A DNA stretch of 48,218 nt. Source: Pararhodobacter sp. Its GTDB lineage: Bacteria; Pseudomonadota; Alphaproteobacteria; Rhodobacterales; Rhodobacteraceae. Position numbers and translations under genes: made by a program. The stretch lies in contig JAFIEK010000033.1 in the NCBI GenBank assembly GCA_020832545.1, forward strand, positions 1 to 48,218. Reading direction: 5' to 3'. The notes below the pieces were generated by a model that did not search any database, was not told where the DNA came from, and saw only the letters and a program-made list of their open reading frames with translations. Positions within the stretch are counted from its first letter, which is position 1, and every line of letters begins with the position of its first letter. Positions 39,684 to 47,557 of this stretch are shown here, piece after piece.

Positions 39684-40951
39684 AACCATATGATTGGGAT
39701 TTCGCCGCCCCCACACCCTCGGGGATGGGCGATCATGATGTGCCCATGCTCTCGCAACGGCTGGCCGGGCGGCGCATTGCGCTGCTGGTGACCGGTGGGA
39801 TCGCGGCGATGAAAACGCCGCAGATCGCGCGCGGGCTGCGGCGGCATGGCGCGCAGGTGGTGGCCTTCGCCAGCGATGACGCCTTGCGCTATGTTGCGCG
39901 CGAAGCGCTGGAATGGGCCACCATGGGCCCGGTCATCACGGGGCTGACATGGCGCGCAGAGCATCTGTCAGATGACGCGCCGTTTGACGCCTATCTGCTC
40001 GCCCCCGCCACACATTCCACCATTGCCAAGATGGCGCATGGTATCGGCGATACGGTGGTAAGCTCGGCGCTGATTTCCGCATTGGGGCGGCTGGCACAAG
40101 GGCGCACAAAGGTGCTGGTTGCGCCGACGATGCATGGCACGATGCACAACGCCCAACTGGTGGACAATGCGCGCAGGCTGGCAGAGCAGGGCGTGCGCTT
40201 TGTGGCCCCGCGTGATGCCTATGGCAAGCATAACCTGCCTGACACCGAGGTGCTCTGCATCGCGGTTGGCCGTGCGCTGAGCACATCGCCGCTGATCGAC
40301 CGCAAGATCATGGTGACTGCCGGGCCAACCCCGGTACCTGTCGACGGAGTGCGCCGGATCGTCAACCGGTTTCGGGGACGGCTGGGCGCGCGCGTCGCCG
40401 AAGAGCTGATATGGCGCGGGGCCGATGCCGAGCTAATCCTTGGTGACGGTGCCTGGCGTCCGTCAGCGCCAATCCCGCTCACGATCACCCGCACCTTTGA
40501 TGAATACCGCGACACTGTAGTCGCGCGCGCGCAATCAGGCCTGTTTGCGGGTGTCTTTTCAGCCGGTGTGGCTGATTACCGGCCCAAAAAGGCCGTTGTC
40601 GGCAAGATCGCCTCAGGACAAAGCAGCCTGATGCTGGAACTGGAACCCACTGAAAAGGTGATCGACCTTGCCTGTCAGGCGGACCCGGTCATGCATTGCG
40701 TGGCATTCAAGTATCTTGAGGGTGTGAGCGAGGAAGAGCTGGTGCGCGTGGCGGCGAAACGGCTAGATCACGCGGGCCTTGTGGTGGCCACACGGGGCGA
40801 GGATACGCGCGGCACCGAACAACGCGCATTGATGGTCGCCCGTGACGGGGTCACCCCGCTTGAGGACAAGCGCGCCATCGCCATCGCCATCGCAGATTAT
40901 CTGGAGGGGCTGGCACAGAACGGGCACCCGATCCTCGCCGCAGCGGAGTAA
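39680..40951 (+). CDS. Divergent CoaBC/Dfp-like flavoprotein
   Basis: A 423-residue protein with an N-terminal flavoprotein domain (about 25-205: LLVTGGIAAMKTPQIARGL, LLAPATHSTIAKMAHGIGD) and a C-terminal CoaB-like domain (about 208-415: MVTAGPTPVPVDGVRRIVN, GVADYRP). CoaBC makes phosphopantetheine during CoA synthesis. His95, aligned with CoaC's catalytic His, remains. The PxMN motif is PTMH (Asn to His152), the ACGDxGxGRM flap Cys is missing, the CoaB HSSGKMG loop is RFRGRLG and the KIKK motif is KIAS. I therefore think it is a paralogue acting on another substrate, not the housekeeping CoaBC. It is coupled to the transglutaminase-like gene. Confidence 0.8.
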   Translation: MKPYDWDFAAPTPSGMGDHDVPMLSQRLAGRRIALLVTGGIAAMKTPQIARGLRRHGAQVVAFASDDALRYVAREALEWATMGPVITGLTWRAEHLSDDAPFDAYLLAPATHSTIAKMAHGIGDTVVSSALISALGRLAQGRTKVLVAPTMHGTMHNAQLVDNARRLAEQGVRFVAPRDAYGKHNLPDTEVLCIAVGRALSTSPLIDRKIMVTAGPTPVPVDGVRRIVNRFRGRLGARVAEELIWRGADAELILGDGAWRPSAPIPLTITRTFDEYRDTVVARAQSGLFAGVFSAGVADYRPKKAVVGKIASGQSSLMLELEPTEKVIDLACQADPVMHCVAFKYLEGVSEEELVRVAAKRLDHAGLVVATRGEDTRGTEQRALMVARDGVTPLEDKRAIAIAIADYLEGLAQNGHPILAAAE

Positions 40952-40961
40952 CCGGGTTTGC

Positions 40962-40991
40962 GGCGGCGGCGCGTCACGCGCACTCGCCGCC
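40962..40991. terminator. Large dyad between convergent genes
   Basis: GGCGGCG (40962-40968) pairs with CGCCGCC (40985-40991), and inside it GCGCGT pairs with ACGCGC around a single C. It lies between the convergent CoaBC-like and slipin genes. There is no T-run, so it may be a two-way transcript end stabiliser. Confidence 0.5.
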
Positions 40992-40997
40992 AGTCAG

Positions 40998-41774
40998 TCA
41001 CTTGGGCTTTTTCGGAGTATTCACCGCCGGGATAAGGCTGGCCAACTCCATCGGGAAGGGGAAAATGATTGTCGAGTTCTTTTCACCGGCGATAATGTTG
41101 AGCGAGCTGAGATAGCGCAACTGCATCGCGCCGGGGTCCCTGGACATGATCTGCGCGGCTTCCAGCAACTTCTCGGCCGCCTGCGCCTCACCTTCGGCGT
41201 TGATCACCTTGGCGCGGCGCTCGCGCTCAGCCTCGGCCTGCCGGGCGATGGCGCGGATCATCGATTCGTTCACATCCACATGCTTGATCTCGACATTTGA
41301 AACCTTGATGCCCCATGTGTCGGTCTGCGCATCCAGCAGTTCCTGAATGTCGCTGTTGAGCGTGTCGCGTTCGGACAACATTTCATCAAGCTCGTGTTTA
41401 CCAAGGACTGAGCGCAGCGTCGTCTGCGCCAGTTCGCTGGTCGCCTGCATGAAATCCTCCACCTGAATGGTGGCGCGCTCTGCATCCATCACCCGGAAAT
41501 AGAGCACGGCATTGACCCGCACCGAGACATTGTCACGGCTGATCACATCCTGACTGGGCACGTCCAGCACCTTAACCCGCAGATCCACGCGCACAATCTG
41601 CTGAACGAACGGGATCACGATGATCAGGCCGGGGCCCTTCACACCTGTAAAGCGGCCCAGCGTAAAGACCACCCCGCGCTCATATTCGCGCAGCACCCGA
41701 ATAGCCGAGGCCAGCAGACCCAGCACAAAGACGCCAAGCACGCCGTAAAAGCCGAAACCGAACAAGATATCCAT
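40998..41774 (-). CDS. Slipin (SPFH/band 7 membrane protein)
   Basis: A 258-residue stomatin-like protein: one N-terminal membrane helix (about residues 3-22), then the SPFH domain beginning [21 protein letters not shown] and running through [19 protein letters not shown], and an Ala/Glu-rich helix (about 175-215; [22 protein letters not shown]) that drives oligomer formation. Slipins form membrane rings and pair with NfeD proteases. Here the NfeD gene lies 30 bp upstream on the same strand, which is the conserved operon partner. Confidence 0.93.
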   Translation of the reverse strand: MDILFGFGFYGVLGVFVLGLLASAIRVLREYERGVVFTLGRFTGVKGPGLIIVIPFVQQIVRVDLRVKVLDVPSQDVISRDNVSVRVNAVLYFRVMDAERATIQVEDFMQATSELAQTTLRSVLGKHELDEMLSERDTLNSDIQELLDAQTDTWGIKVSNVEIKHVDVNESMIRAIARQAEAERERRAKVINAEGEAQAAEKLLEAAQIMSRDPGAMQLRYLSSLNIIAGEKNSTIIFPFPMELASLIPAVNTPKKPK

Positions 41775-41804
41775 GTCTTCCTCCTGCCCCGATGGGGCCT
41801 TGCC

Positions 41805-43256
41805 TCAGGCGGCCGGACTGCCGTGTTCAACTTGCAGCACAAGCCCGTCAATCCGTGTCACCCGCACCATATCGCCAGCACCCAGCGCGGCGGGTCCGCG
41901 CGCCTGCCAGCGTTCGCCATGCACCCAGACATGCCCCTCGCCCCCCTGCCAGTCCATGACCTTTGCATCTGCGCCGATCATGTCCTCGACACCGCTGACA
42001 ACCCGCGCCCGGTAGGATCTGGCGGCCAAGCGCGCCACGATCAGCGTAGACACCAGCCCCGCCACGGCCACCCCCGCAATCACCGGGACCGACACCGCAA
42101 AGCCCGGGGCATCTGTGTCAATCAGGATCACGGCACCCAGCACCAGCGCCGCCGTGCCGCCAATACCCAGCACGCCGAAAGAGGGCGCGAAGGCCTCAGC
42201 CACAATGAGCGCCAGACCCAGCAGGATCAGCCCGACACCTGCATAGCTGATCGGCAGAAGCGCCAGCGCATAGAGGCCAAGAAGCAAGCTGATCCCCCCT
42301 ATCGTGCCCGGCAGCAGAACGCCGGGGTTCAGAAATTCAAAGATAATGCCATAGACCCCCACCAGCATCAGAATCAGCGCCACATTCGGATTGGTGATCA
42401 CGCTCAGCGCGGCGGTGCGCCAGTCAGGGGTAACAGTCTCATGATCCAGACCAGCGGTTTCCAGCGTGAGGGTTGCACCCGTGCCCATCACAACGCTTTG
42501 GCCATCAATCTGTTCCAGCAGTGACCCCAGATCGGCGGCGAGAATGTCGATGACACCCACGGCGAGCGCCGCCGAAGCGCTGAGGCTTTCGCCGTCACGC
42601 ACCGCTGACTCCGCCCAGTCGGCATTGCGTTCGCGCAGTTCTGCCAGACCGCGAATATAGGCGATGGCATCGTTCATCACCTTGATTTCGCTTGCGCTGC
42701 CGGGCTGGCGGGGGGCAGCGGGCGGGTCTTCGCCTTCTGTCGCTTCATCATCGTCCTGCGATGAACCAAAGGGCCACCGGCTGCCCTGCCCGTCGTCGCC
42801 AGATGCGGGGCCGGTCAACGAAACCGGGGTCGCGGCCCCCAGATTGGTGGCAGGTGCCATGGCCGCGATATGGCTGGCATACATGATAAAGGTGCCCGCG
42901 CTGGCCGCCCGCGCGCCCTGCGGCGCCACCCATGTGGCCACCGGCACCGGCGAAGCGAGGATCGCCTGAATGATGTCGCGCATTGACGTGTCCAGCCCGC
43001 CGGGCGTGTCCAGTTTCAGCACCACCAACGGGCTGCTGCGCGCGGCAGCGGTGTCGAGGTTGCGGCGGATGTAATCCGACATGGCTGGCGACACGGCACC
43101 CTGCGCCGTCAGCACCATCACGGGTGCCGCCGGGGGCGCAGTTTCCTGCGCGGCAAGGCCCAGTGCGCCGATCAGCAACATCAGGCCCAGCAACAGGCGG
43201 CGCAACAACCGCAAGGGTGCGCGGCCATATCGACTCAGGCCCGCCCGGCAGGTCAT
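41805..43256 (-). CDS. NfeD-family membrane serine protease (slipin partner)
   Basis: A protein of about 483 residues: N-terminal signal or anchor (LLRRLLLGLMLLIGALGLAA), a ClpP-like protease domain with Ser119 in ARAASAGTF and Lys192 in SEIKVMNDA, four or five membrane helices (about 270-390) and a C-terminal OB-fold NfeD domain (GEGHVWVHGERWQARGP). It is the 1510-N/STOPP type that cleaves stomatin. An acidic, Pro-rich insert (about residues 149-190) splits the protease domain between Ser and Lys. The ATG at 43254-43256 is chosen because it places the signal segment near the start; further in-frame codons upstream keep the true start uncertain. Confidence 0.9.
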   Translation of the reverse strand: MTCRAGLSRYGRAPLRLLRRLLLGLMLLIGALGLAAQETAPPAAPVMVLTAQGAVSPAMSDYIRRNLDTAAARSSPLVVLKLDTPGGLDTSMRDIIQAILASPVPVATWVAPQGARAASAGTFIMYASHIAAMAPATNLGAATPVSLTGPASGDDGQGSRWPFGSSQDDDEATEGEDPPAAPRQPGSASEIKVMNDAIAYIRGLAELRERNADWAESAVRDGESLSASAALAVGVIDILAADLGSLLEQIDGQSVVMGTGATLTLETAGLDHETVTPDWRTAALSVITNPNVALILMLVGVYGIIFEFLNPGVLLPGTIGGISLLLGLYALALLPISYAGVGLILLGLALIVAEAFAPSFGVLGIGGTAALVLGAVILIDTDAPGFAVSVPVIAGVAVAGLVSTLIVARLAARSYRARVVSGVEDMIGADAKVMDWQGGEGHVWVHGERWQARGPAALGAGDMVRVTRIDGLVLQVEHGSPAA

Positions 43257-43581
43257 GCGCCGCGCGCTTTCATCTGCCGCAGCCGTTTCATGGTGCTTCG
43301 CATGCCGTTCGTCCTTTTGCTTGCCCCGGTCCGGTGCGCGTGTCGATGGCCGCAAACGCATTCTCACGCAGTCGGCCACAACATAGGCATTCTAGCACAG
43401 AACCCGCCAGCAAAGCGGACGGCATTGATGAAAGGGCTGTTACCACGGCAAGCCCGGACAAACCGCCATAGCCGGTTTGCATCGGCGGGCCCAGCTGCCC
43501 GGTCGCCGCCAGATCGGGCAAAGGAAAACGGGGCGCAGCACCGCAGCGCTGGCCCCGTTTGTATTGCGGACGTCCCGCAGC
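43257..43581. other. 325-bp gap between nfeD and the cytochrome gene
   Basis: No supportable gene. The part next to nfeD could encode an extended N-terminus if an upstream start is used. The part next to the cytochrome gene holds the terminator at 43526-43560. No clear promoter was found between them. Confidence 0.5.
43526..43560 (-). terminator. Rho-independent terminator of the sulfite dehydrogenase operon
   Basis: AAACGGGGC (43526-43534) pairs with GCCCCGTTT (43552-43560) around a 17-nt loop. Read on the minus strand, the stem ends in TTTTCCTTT. It lies 21 bp past the cytochrome stop. Confidence 0.75.
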
Positions 43582-43884
43582 CTATTCCTCGCCGATATAG
43601 GTGGCGAGATAGTCGAGGATGATCTCACGCTCATCCGGTTCAAGCTCCATCATGCCCTGATCCTCAACCATCCAGTCAAGCAGCTCATCCCAGACACGGC
43701 GCGAATAGGCTCCGTTGGTCACCGTGCGCAAGCTGTGGCAGGCGATGCAGGCGTAATAGGTTTCCTCAGCCCCTTCGCCGGGTGGCAGGGGGGCGAAGGG
43801 GTTGTCATCGTCGGCCATCGCCGGGGTGGCGAAAGCCAAGGTGAGGGCGGCAAGCGCCGCCCCCGTGAAACGCGTCAGGTTCAT
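43582..43884 (-). CDS. Small c-type cytochrome, SorB-like
   Basis: A 100-residue exported protein: signal peptide ending near PAMA (residue 24), one haem-binding CIACH (Cys46, Cys49, His50) and an acidic C-terminal helix with Met residues (QGMMEL) that may supply the distal ligand. It follows the sulfite oxidase-type gene by 10 bp and would take electrons from it, as SorB does for SorA. A GAGGGAG lies before the ATG at 43882-43884. The specific SorB label is inferred from position. Confidence 0.85.
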   Translation of the reverse strand: MNLTRFTGAALAALTLAFATPAMADDDNPFAPLPPGEGAEETYYACIACHSLRTVTNGAYSRRVWDELLDWMVEDQGMMELEPDEREIILDYLATYIGEE

Positions 43885-43894
43885 GCGTGCTCCC

Positions 43895-45214
43895 TCAGAC
43901 TGCCGTCACATGGATGCGGTGGCAGGCGTTGTTGAGATATCCGCGCGGGTTCCAGCCGGGCACAACTGCAGGCTGGCTGCGGCCCCTGTTGTCGGTGGCG
44001 CGAGCCCAGACCTCATAATAGCCCGTGAGAGGCAGGGATACCTGCGCCCGCCAGCGCTGCCACGAATAGCGGTTCGGCGCGGGTTCCACCGTAGCGGTTT
44101 GCCATGTCGCGCCAAAATCGACCGACACTTCCAGCCCGGTCACCCAGTCATCACCTGCCCAGGCCTGGCCACGCACTTCGAAGGGACGGCCTGCCGGCAC
44201 TTCCGTTCCGGCCATCGGATGAGTGATCGCCGATTTGACGATCAGCGAGGTCATGACTTCCATGTCTTCATGCGCCACTTCTGCACCGGGCTCGACCGGG
44301 TGGCGCGGCACGCGGTAGCTCAGGCCCGTCATGCCCGGGCCGGTATGCTCGCGGTCCAGAACCTCGATCCGGGTCAGCCATTTCTGGCTGACAGACCCCG
44401 CCCAACCGGGCGCCACGATCCGCGCGGGATAGCCATGCGCGATCGGCAGGTCTTCGCCGTTCATTTTCAGTGCGATGATGGTGTGTGGGTCCATCATCTT
44501 GGCAATCGGCCCGCCGCGCGAGATGGCCTGACGGTCAGGATCACCCGAAAGATGCGGATCATAGCCATAGTGACCAGTATAAACAGCCGAGGGCTTGAGC
44601 CCGGCACGGCGCAAAATGTCCGAAACGCGCACGCCAGTCCATTCGGAATTGCCGATCGCGCCGATCATCCAGGGGTTTCCACGTGGCAGCGGGTTGAACC
44701 CGGCGCGCCCGTTGCCGCCGCATTCCAGCTGCAAGCGCAGGGTGACATGATCGAAATCATTCATCAGCTCATCAAAGCTGAGTTCCAGCGGCTCGTTCAC
44801 CTCGCCGTCGATGGTCAGCCGCCAGTCGGCCTTGCTCATCGGCATGGGCATGGCGCCGTTGTTGCGGATAAAATGCACATCCGCCGGGGTGACGTCATGA
44901 TCCAGCAGATGGGCGGGGGTTTCCATGTTCACGGGGCGATCATTGTGGATGATCAGATCACCATGCTTTGAGTCGAATTCAAACTCGTCCAGTGTCTCGG
45001 CCAGCGCATTGGGGATCAGCCCCAGCGGCATGTTCGCCGAAAACGGCATGGTTGTGCCCAGAATCGCGCCCATGGACGCAAGACCCGCCCCGCGCAGAAA
45101 ACCGCGCCGGTCTGGCCCGGCCTTGCGGCCGAATACCAGCCAGTCCGCGCGTTCGTGGTCCTCGTGATAGAGTTCGACGATACCGCGTTGTGCTTTCCCG
45201 TTTCTTCTCGCCAT
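43895..45214 (-). CDS. Sulfite oxidase-family molybdoenzyme (SorA/SorT/SoxC-like)
   Basis: A 439-residue periplasmic molybdenum enzyme. A Tat signal (DRRGFLRGAGLASMG, residues 35-49) precedes the molybdopterin domain with the Mo-ligand Cys165 in LQLECGGNGRAG, the substrate-binding region APGWAGSVSQKWLTRIEV, and a C-terminal dimerisation domain ending WNPRGYLNNACHRIHV. It carries no haem domain, which fits a SorA- or SorT-type sulfite dehydrogenase using a separate cytochrome, encoded 10 bp downstream. SoxC is a close relative, but no sox genes are near. The ATG at 45212-45214 follows GGAGG. Confidence 0.88.
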   Translation of the reverse strand: MARRNGKAQRGIVELYHEDHERADWLVFGRKAGPDRRGFLRGAGLASMGAILGTTMPFSANMPLGLIPNALAETLDEFEFDSKHGDLIIHNDRPVNMETPAHLLDHDVTPADVHFIRNNGAMPMPMSKADWRLTIDGEVNEPLELSFDELMNDFDHVTLRLQLECGGNGRAGFNPLPRGNPWMIGAIGNSEWTGVRVSDILRRAGLKPSAVYTGHYGYDPHLSGDPDRQAISRGGPIAKMMDPHTIIALKMNGEDLPIAHGYPARIVAPGWAGSVSQKWLTRIEVLDREHTGPGMTGLSYRVPRHPVEPGAEVAHEDMEVMTSLIVKSAITHPMAGTEVPAGRPFEVRGQAWAGDDWVTGLEVSVDFGATWQTATVEPAPNRYSWQRWRAQVSLPLTGYYEVWARATDNRGRSQPAVVPGWNPRGYLNNACHRIHVTAV

Positions 45215-45337
45215 CCCGGTTTCCTCCCATTGATGATCCGGGCCCGGCGTTCGATGCCGTGACCCTGAGAGAAAAGACGCAGCAAAGATGCGGTTTATTC
45301 CATGCGTTGTGAAGTTTTCGAAATTGATCCCTGCGGT

Positions 45338-45352
45338 GACATCAGTGATGTC
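45338..45352. promoter_or_regulatory. Palindrome upstream of the sulfite oxidase gene
   Basis: GACATCA-G-TGATGTC, a perfect 7-bp dyad with a one-base centre, 2 bp past the RTX gene stop and about 125 bp before the sulfite oxidase ATG. The tiny loop suits a protein-binding site better than a hairpin. No known regulator is assigned. Confidence 0.3.
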
Positions 45353-45354
45353 TG

Positions 45355-46383
45355 TCAGGGCGCAGGTGTGGGCAGGGTGACGGCATCGGGATAAACGGGC
45401 TGCATGTCGATCATGTCAGCCGTCAGCCCGGCCCCGTTGTGGATCAGCGCAATCACCTCTCCGTTCAGCAGCACGCTGGCGACGCCGGTGTCAGGGTCAT
45501 GCGCAATGCTGACCTCTGGCGCGGCTTCCTCTCCGGTATAGGCCAGCATCAGACCGTCCTCGCCGGGGGTAAAATCCATGATCTCGGCCGGGGCGGCTCT
45601 GCCCAGCCAATCCCCCAGAATGAACGTGTCAGACCCGCGGCCACCGGTGGCGATATCGCCCGCACCCAGCACGATCAGATCATCACCGTCGCCGCCATTG
45701 AGGTAGTTGGCACCCCCGACATCGACACCGTCCTCATTGAGGTGAACGCCAATCAGTGTGTCATTGCCCGCGCCGCCCGTCAGCAGGTTGTTGCCCGCAC
45801 CCGCGATCAGCAGATCGTCGCCCCAGCCGCCCTGCAACGTGTCGTCGCCCGCGCCGCCAAAGAGCGTGTCACTCCCCTCACCTCCGGTCAGCAGGTCATC
45901 GCCATCGCCCCCGATCAGCAGATCATCGCCGGGGCCACCCCTGAGCGTATCATCGCCAGCGCCGCCGATGAGCGTGTCGTCCCCGTCGCCACCTTGCAAC
46001 GTGTCATTTCCTGCACCGCCGCGCAGAAGGTCATCGCCGGGGCCGCCGACAAGCCGGCCGCCATTGTCGTCAGTGCGCAGATCCTGATCTTCCGGCGGTA
46101 CCTCGGGGGTGTCACGGCTGATGAACTCGTCATCCTCCCATTCACCCGCCCAAGGGTCCTCATCGGTGTCGGTTTCGTCAGCGCGGTCATCAGGGTCAGA
46201 ACCATCTTCAGGGCCAGCACCATCACCGGGTGGTGACAGGTCGATATAGCCACGCCCGCCGCCCTCATCCTCCGGCGGGGCGTCAGAGGCGGGCTCGTCG
46301 TCAGAATCAGATTCATACCGGATGAAGCCGTCAGCAACGCTGCCCGCCATCATCAATCCGATCAATCCCATCAGCAGCCACAT
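45355..46383 (-). CDS. Membrane-anchored RTX (calcium-binding nonapeptide) protein
   Basis: A 342-residue protein: an N-terminal hydrophobic segment (1-20, MWLLMGLIGLMMAG), a very acidic Pro/Asp/Glu linker (about 23-110), eleven tandem GGxGxDxLx nonapeptides (about 113-211) that would form a Ca-bound beta-roll, a partly degenerate last block (GGDGDDLIVL, GGRGSDTFIL) and a C-terminal domain (about 255-342). There is no protease, lipase or toxin domain. The N-terminal segment suggests Sec targeting or anchoring rather than the usual C-terminal type I signal alone. The ATG at 46381-46383 has GGAGG upstream. The role may be adhesion or surface calcium binding; unproven. Confidence 0.85.
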   Translation of the reverse strand: MWLLMGLIGLMMAGSVADGFIRYESDSDDEPASDAPPEDEGGGRGYIDLSPPGDGAGPEDGSDPDDRADETDTDEDPWAGEWEDDEFISRDTPEVPPEDQDLRTDDNGGRLVGGPGDDLLRGGAGNDTLQGGDGDDTLIGGAGDDTLRGGPGDDLLIGGDGDDLLTGGEGSDTLFGGAGDDTLQGGWGDDLLIAGAGNNLLTGGAGNDTLIGVHLNEDGVDVGGANYLNGGDGDDLIVLGAGDIATGGRGSDTFILGDWLGRAAPAEIMDFTPGEDGLMLAYTGEEAAPEVSIAHDPDTGVASVLLNGEVIALIHNGAGLTADMIDMQPVYPDAVTLPTPAP

Positions 46384-46690
46384 GCCGCGCCTCCGCCTGT
46401 TCTGGCAGGCAGGCCCGCCGCCTGCCTCCGCACACAGGTTTACACCGGCCTGAATGAACAAAACGAGAATCAATCAGGGTTAACAGCGCGGAATCTGCAA
46501 AGCTGGTTAACGCGCCGATCATCACGCGGGGCGGCCCGGTCCCGGCGATTGCGCAGGCAGTTGATCTTGCCCCCGTTCTCGCCTATACGCGCCCATCCTC
46601 GGGTGATTCATGGCCCGCGGAGACCTCCATGGGCCCTGCTGGACGACATCCCGGCCTGCGCCTTAAACACGCATCATAAAGGAGACCCCG
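46384..46690. other. Divergent gap upstream of rpsO
   Basis: 307 bp without a supportable gene. It contains the candidate rpsO promoter at 46561-46588 and an rpsO leader of about 100 nt with a possible hairpin (GGCCC...GGGCC, about 46612-46637). The RTX side shows two GTTAA-containing stretches (about 46478-46510) that may belong to its promoter. Confidence 0.45.
46561..46588 (+). promoter_or_regulatory. Candidate sigma-70 promoter of rpsO
   Basis: TTGATC (46561-46566), a 16-bp spacer and CTATAC (46583-46588), about 100 bp before the rpsO ATG. Good for an alphaproteobacterial housekeeping promoter, though spacing is one short of ideal. Confidence 0.45.
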
Positions 46691-46960
46691 ATGTCGATTA
46701 CCGTTGAAGAAAAAGCCCGCCTGATCAAGGAATTCGCAACCAAAGAAGGCGACACCGGCTCGCCGGAAGTCCAGGTTGCAATCCTGACCTCGCGGATCAG
46801 CACGCTGACCGAGCACTTCAAGACCCACAAGAAGGATAACCATTCCCGCCGTGGGCTTCTGATGATGGTGGCACAGCGCCGCAAACTGCTGGATTATGCC
46901 CGCAGCAAGGACGAAGCGCGCTATCAGTCGCTGATCGCCCGCCTTGGCATCCGCCGCTAA
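46691..46960 (+). CDS. rpsO: 30S ribosomal protein S15
   Basis: An 89-residue small-subunit protein that binds the central domain of 16S rRNA early in assembly. The sequence has the classic S15 wording ([48 protein letters not shown]) over its full normal length. AAGGAG precedes the ATG at 46691. It has its own probable promoter and a terminator directly after it, so it is uncoupled from pnp. In many Proteobacteria truB precedes rpsO; here an RTX gene sits there on the other strand. Confidence 0.98.
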   Translation: MSITVEEKARLIKEFATKEGDTGSPEVQVAILTSRISTLTEHFKTHKKDNHSRRGLLMMVAQRRKLLDYARSKDEARYQSLIARLGIRR

Positions 46961-46982
46961 GACACCCTGAGCGAAATTCCGG

Positions 46983-47010
46983 AACGCCCGCTGTCACCAG
47001 CGGGCGTTTT
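46983..47010 (+). terminator. Rho-independent terminator of rpsO
   Basis: An 11-bp stem AACGCCCGCTG (46983-46993) with CAGCGGGCGTT (46998-47008), TCAC loop and TTTT. An outer dyad CACCCTGA (46963-46970) / TCAGGGTG (47016-47023) could extend it. It may also serve the convergent small gene. Confidence 0.92.
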
Positions 47011-47037
47011 GCGTTTCAGGGTGACGCCATTGGGCAA

Positions 47038-47277
47038 TCAAAGGCCCAGGATGGTGCGCGCCTCGTTCAGTGCCGCCTCAGAAGCTGCGTGATCACCCGC
47101 ATCGTGAAGGTCGGACCCCTCCTGGCGCAGTTCGGTGACCTGGGTGCGCTCTTCGTCGGTGATCTGTGCATCCGGCAGCGCGGCATCAATCTCGGCCATC
47201 AGTGCCGGGCACATATGTGCAAAAGCGGCGACCGGAGCCATGGAAAGAAGCAGGGTCAGTGCGGCTGTGCGTATCAT
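47038..47277 (-). CDS. Small exported protein of unknown function
   Basis: A 79-residue protein with a clear Sec signal (MIRTAALTLLLSMAPVAAFA, cleavage after about residue 20) and a mature helical part of about 59 residues: HMCPALMAEIDAALPD, one Cys, then Glu/Ala-rich helices ending EARTILGL. GGAGGATGAG precedes the ATG at 47275-47277. It lies on the minus strand between rpsO and pnp, converging with rpsO. I know no family name; the HMC motif could bind metal, but that is a guess. Confidence 0.75.
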   Translation of the reverse strand: MIRTAALTLLLSMAPVAAFAHMCPALMAEIDAALPDAQITDEERTQVTELRQEGSDLHDAGDHAASEAALNEARTILGL

Positions 47278-47472
47278 CTCATCCTCCCGTTTTGCGACCA
47301 CAACGCGGTATCCGCGCTCGGGCCGGTGACGCAAATATAGCAGATCGCACCTGTGCGTGCTGCTCACGCTGTCGTGAGGGTGCGCCCCTGCCCTATGCGC
47401 GCCCCGCGACATGCCGCTTTCCATTCACCCGCTTTTCATGTATTGCGCCACGCATCTGTGACGTGACGCTCT

Positions 47473-47557
47473 GACCCCGGCGTGATGCGAAGGATAGGGG
47501 TCGGCGGCAATGGGGCCGCCACATTAACGGGAGACCCGGAACGCCGGGAGCGCTCCC
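47473..47557 (+). promoter_or_regulatory. pnp: Structured 5' leader of pnp
   Basis: Successive stems lie in the 100 nt before pnp: GACCCC (47473-47478) with GGGGTC (47497-47502); GGCGGC (47503-47508) with GCCGCC (47515-47520); CCCGG-AACG-CCGGG (47535-47548); and the palindrome GGGAGCGCTCCC (47546-47557), which competes with the previous stem. In E. coli the pnp leader is cut by RNase III and bound by PNPase for autocontrol; a similar role is inferred. Confidence 0.5.

Noticed and set aside
45780-46060. Tandem near-27-bp repeats that could be mistaken for a CRISPR array.
   Set aside because: There are no unique spacers; the periodicity is the nine-codon RTX unit within an open reading frame, and no cas genes are near.
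45758-46087. A repetitive Pro/Ser-rich frame on the plus strand across the RTX repeats.
   Set aside because: It is the reverse-strand image of the nonapeptide repeats. The minus-strand reading gives perfect GGxGxDxLx units and a good start.
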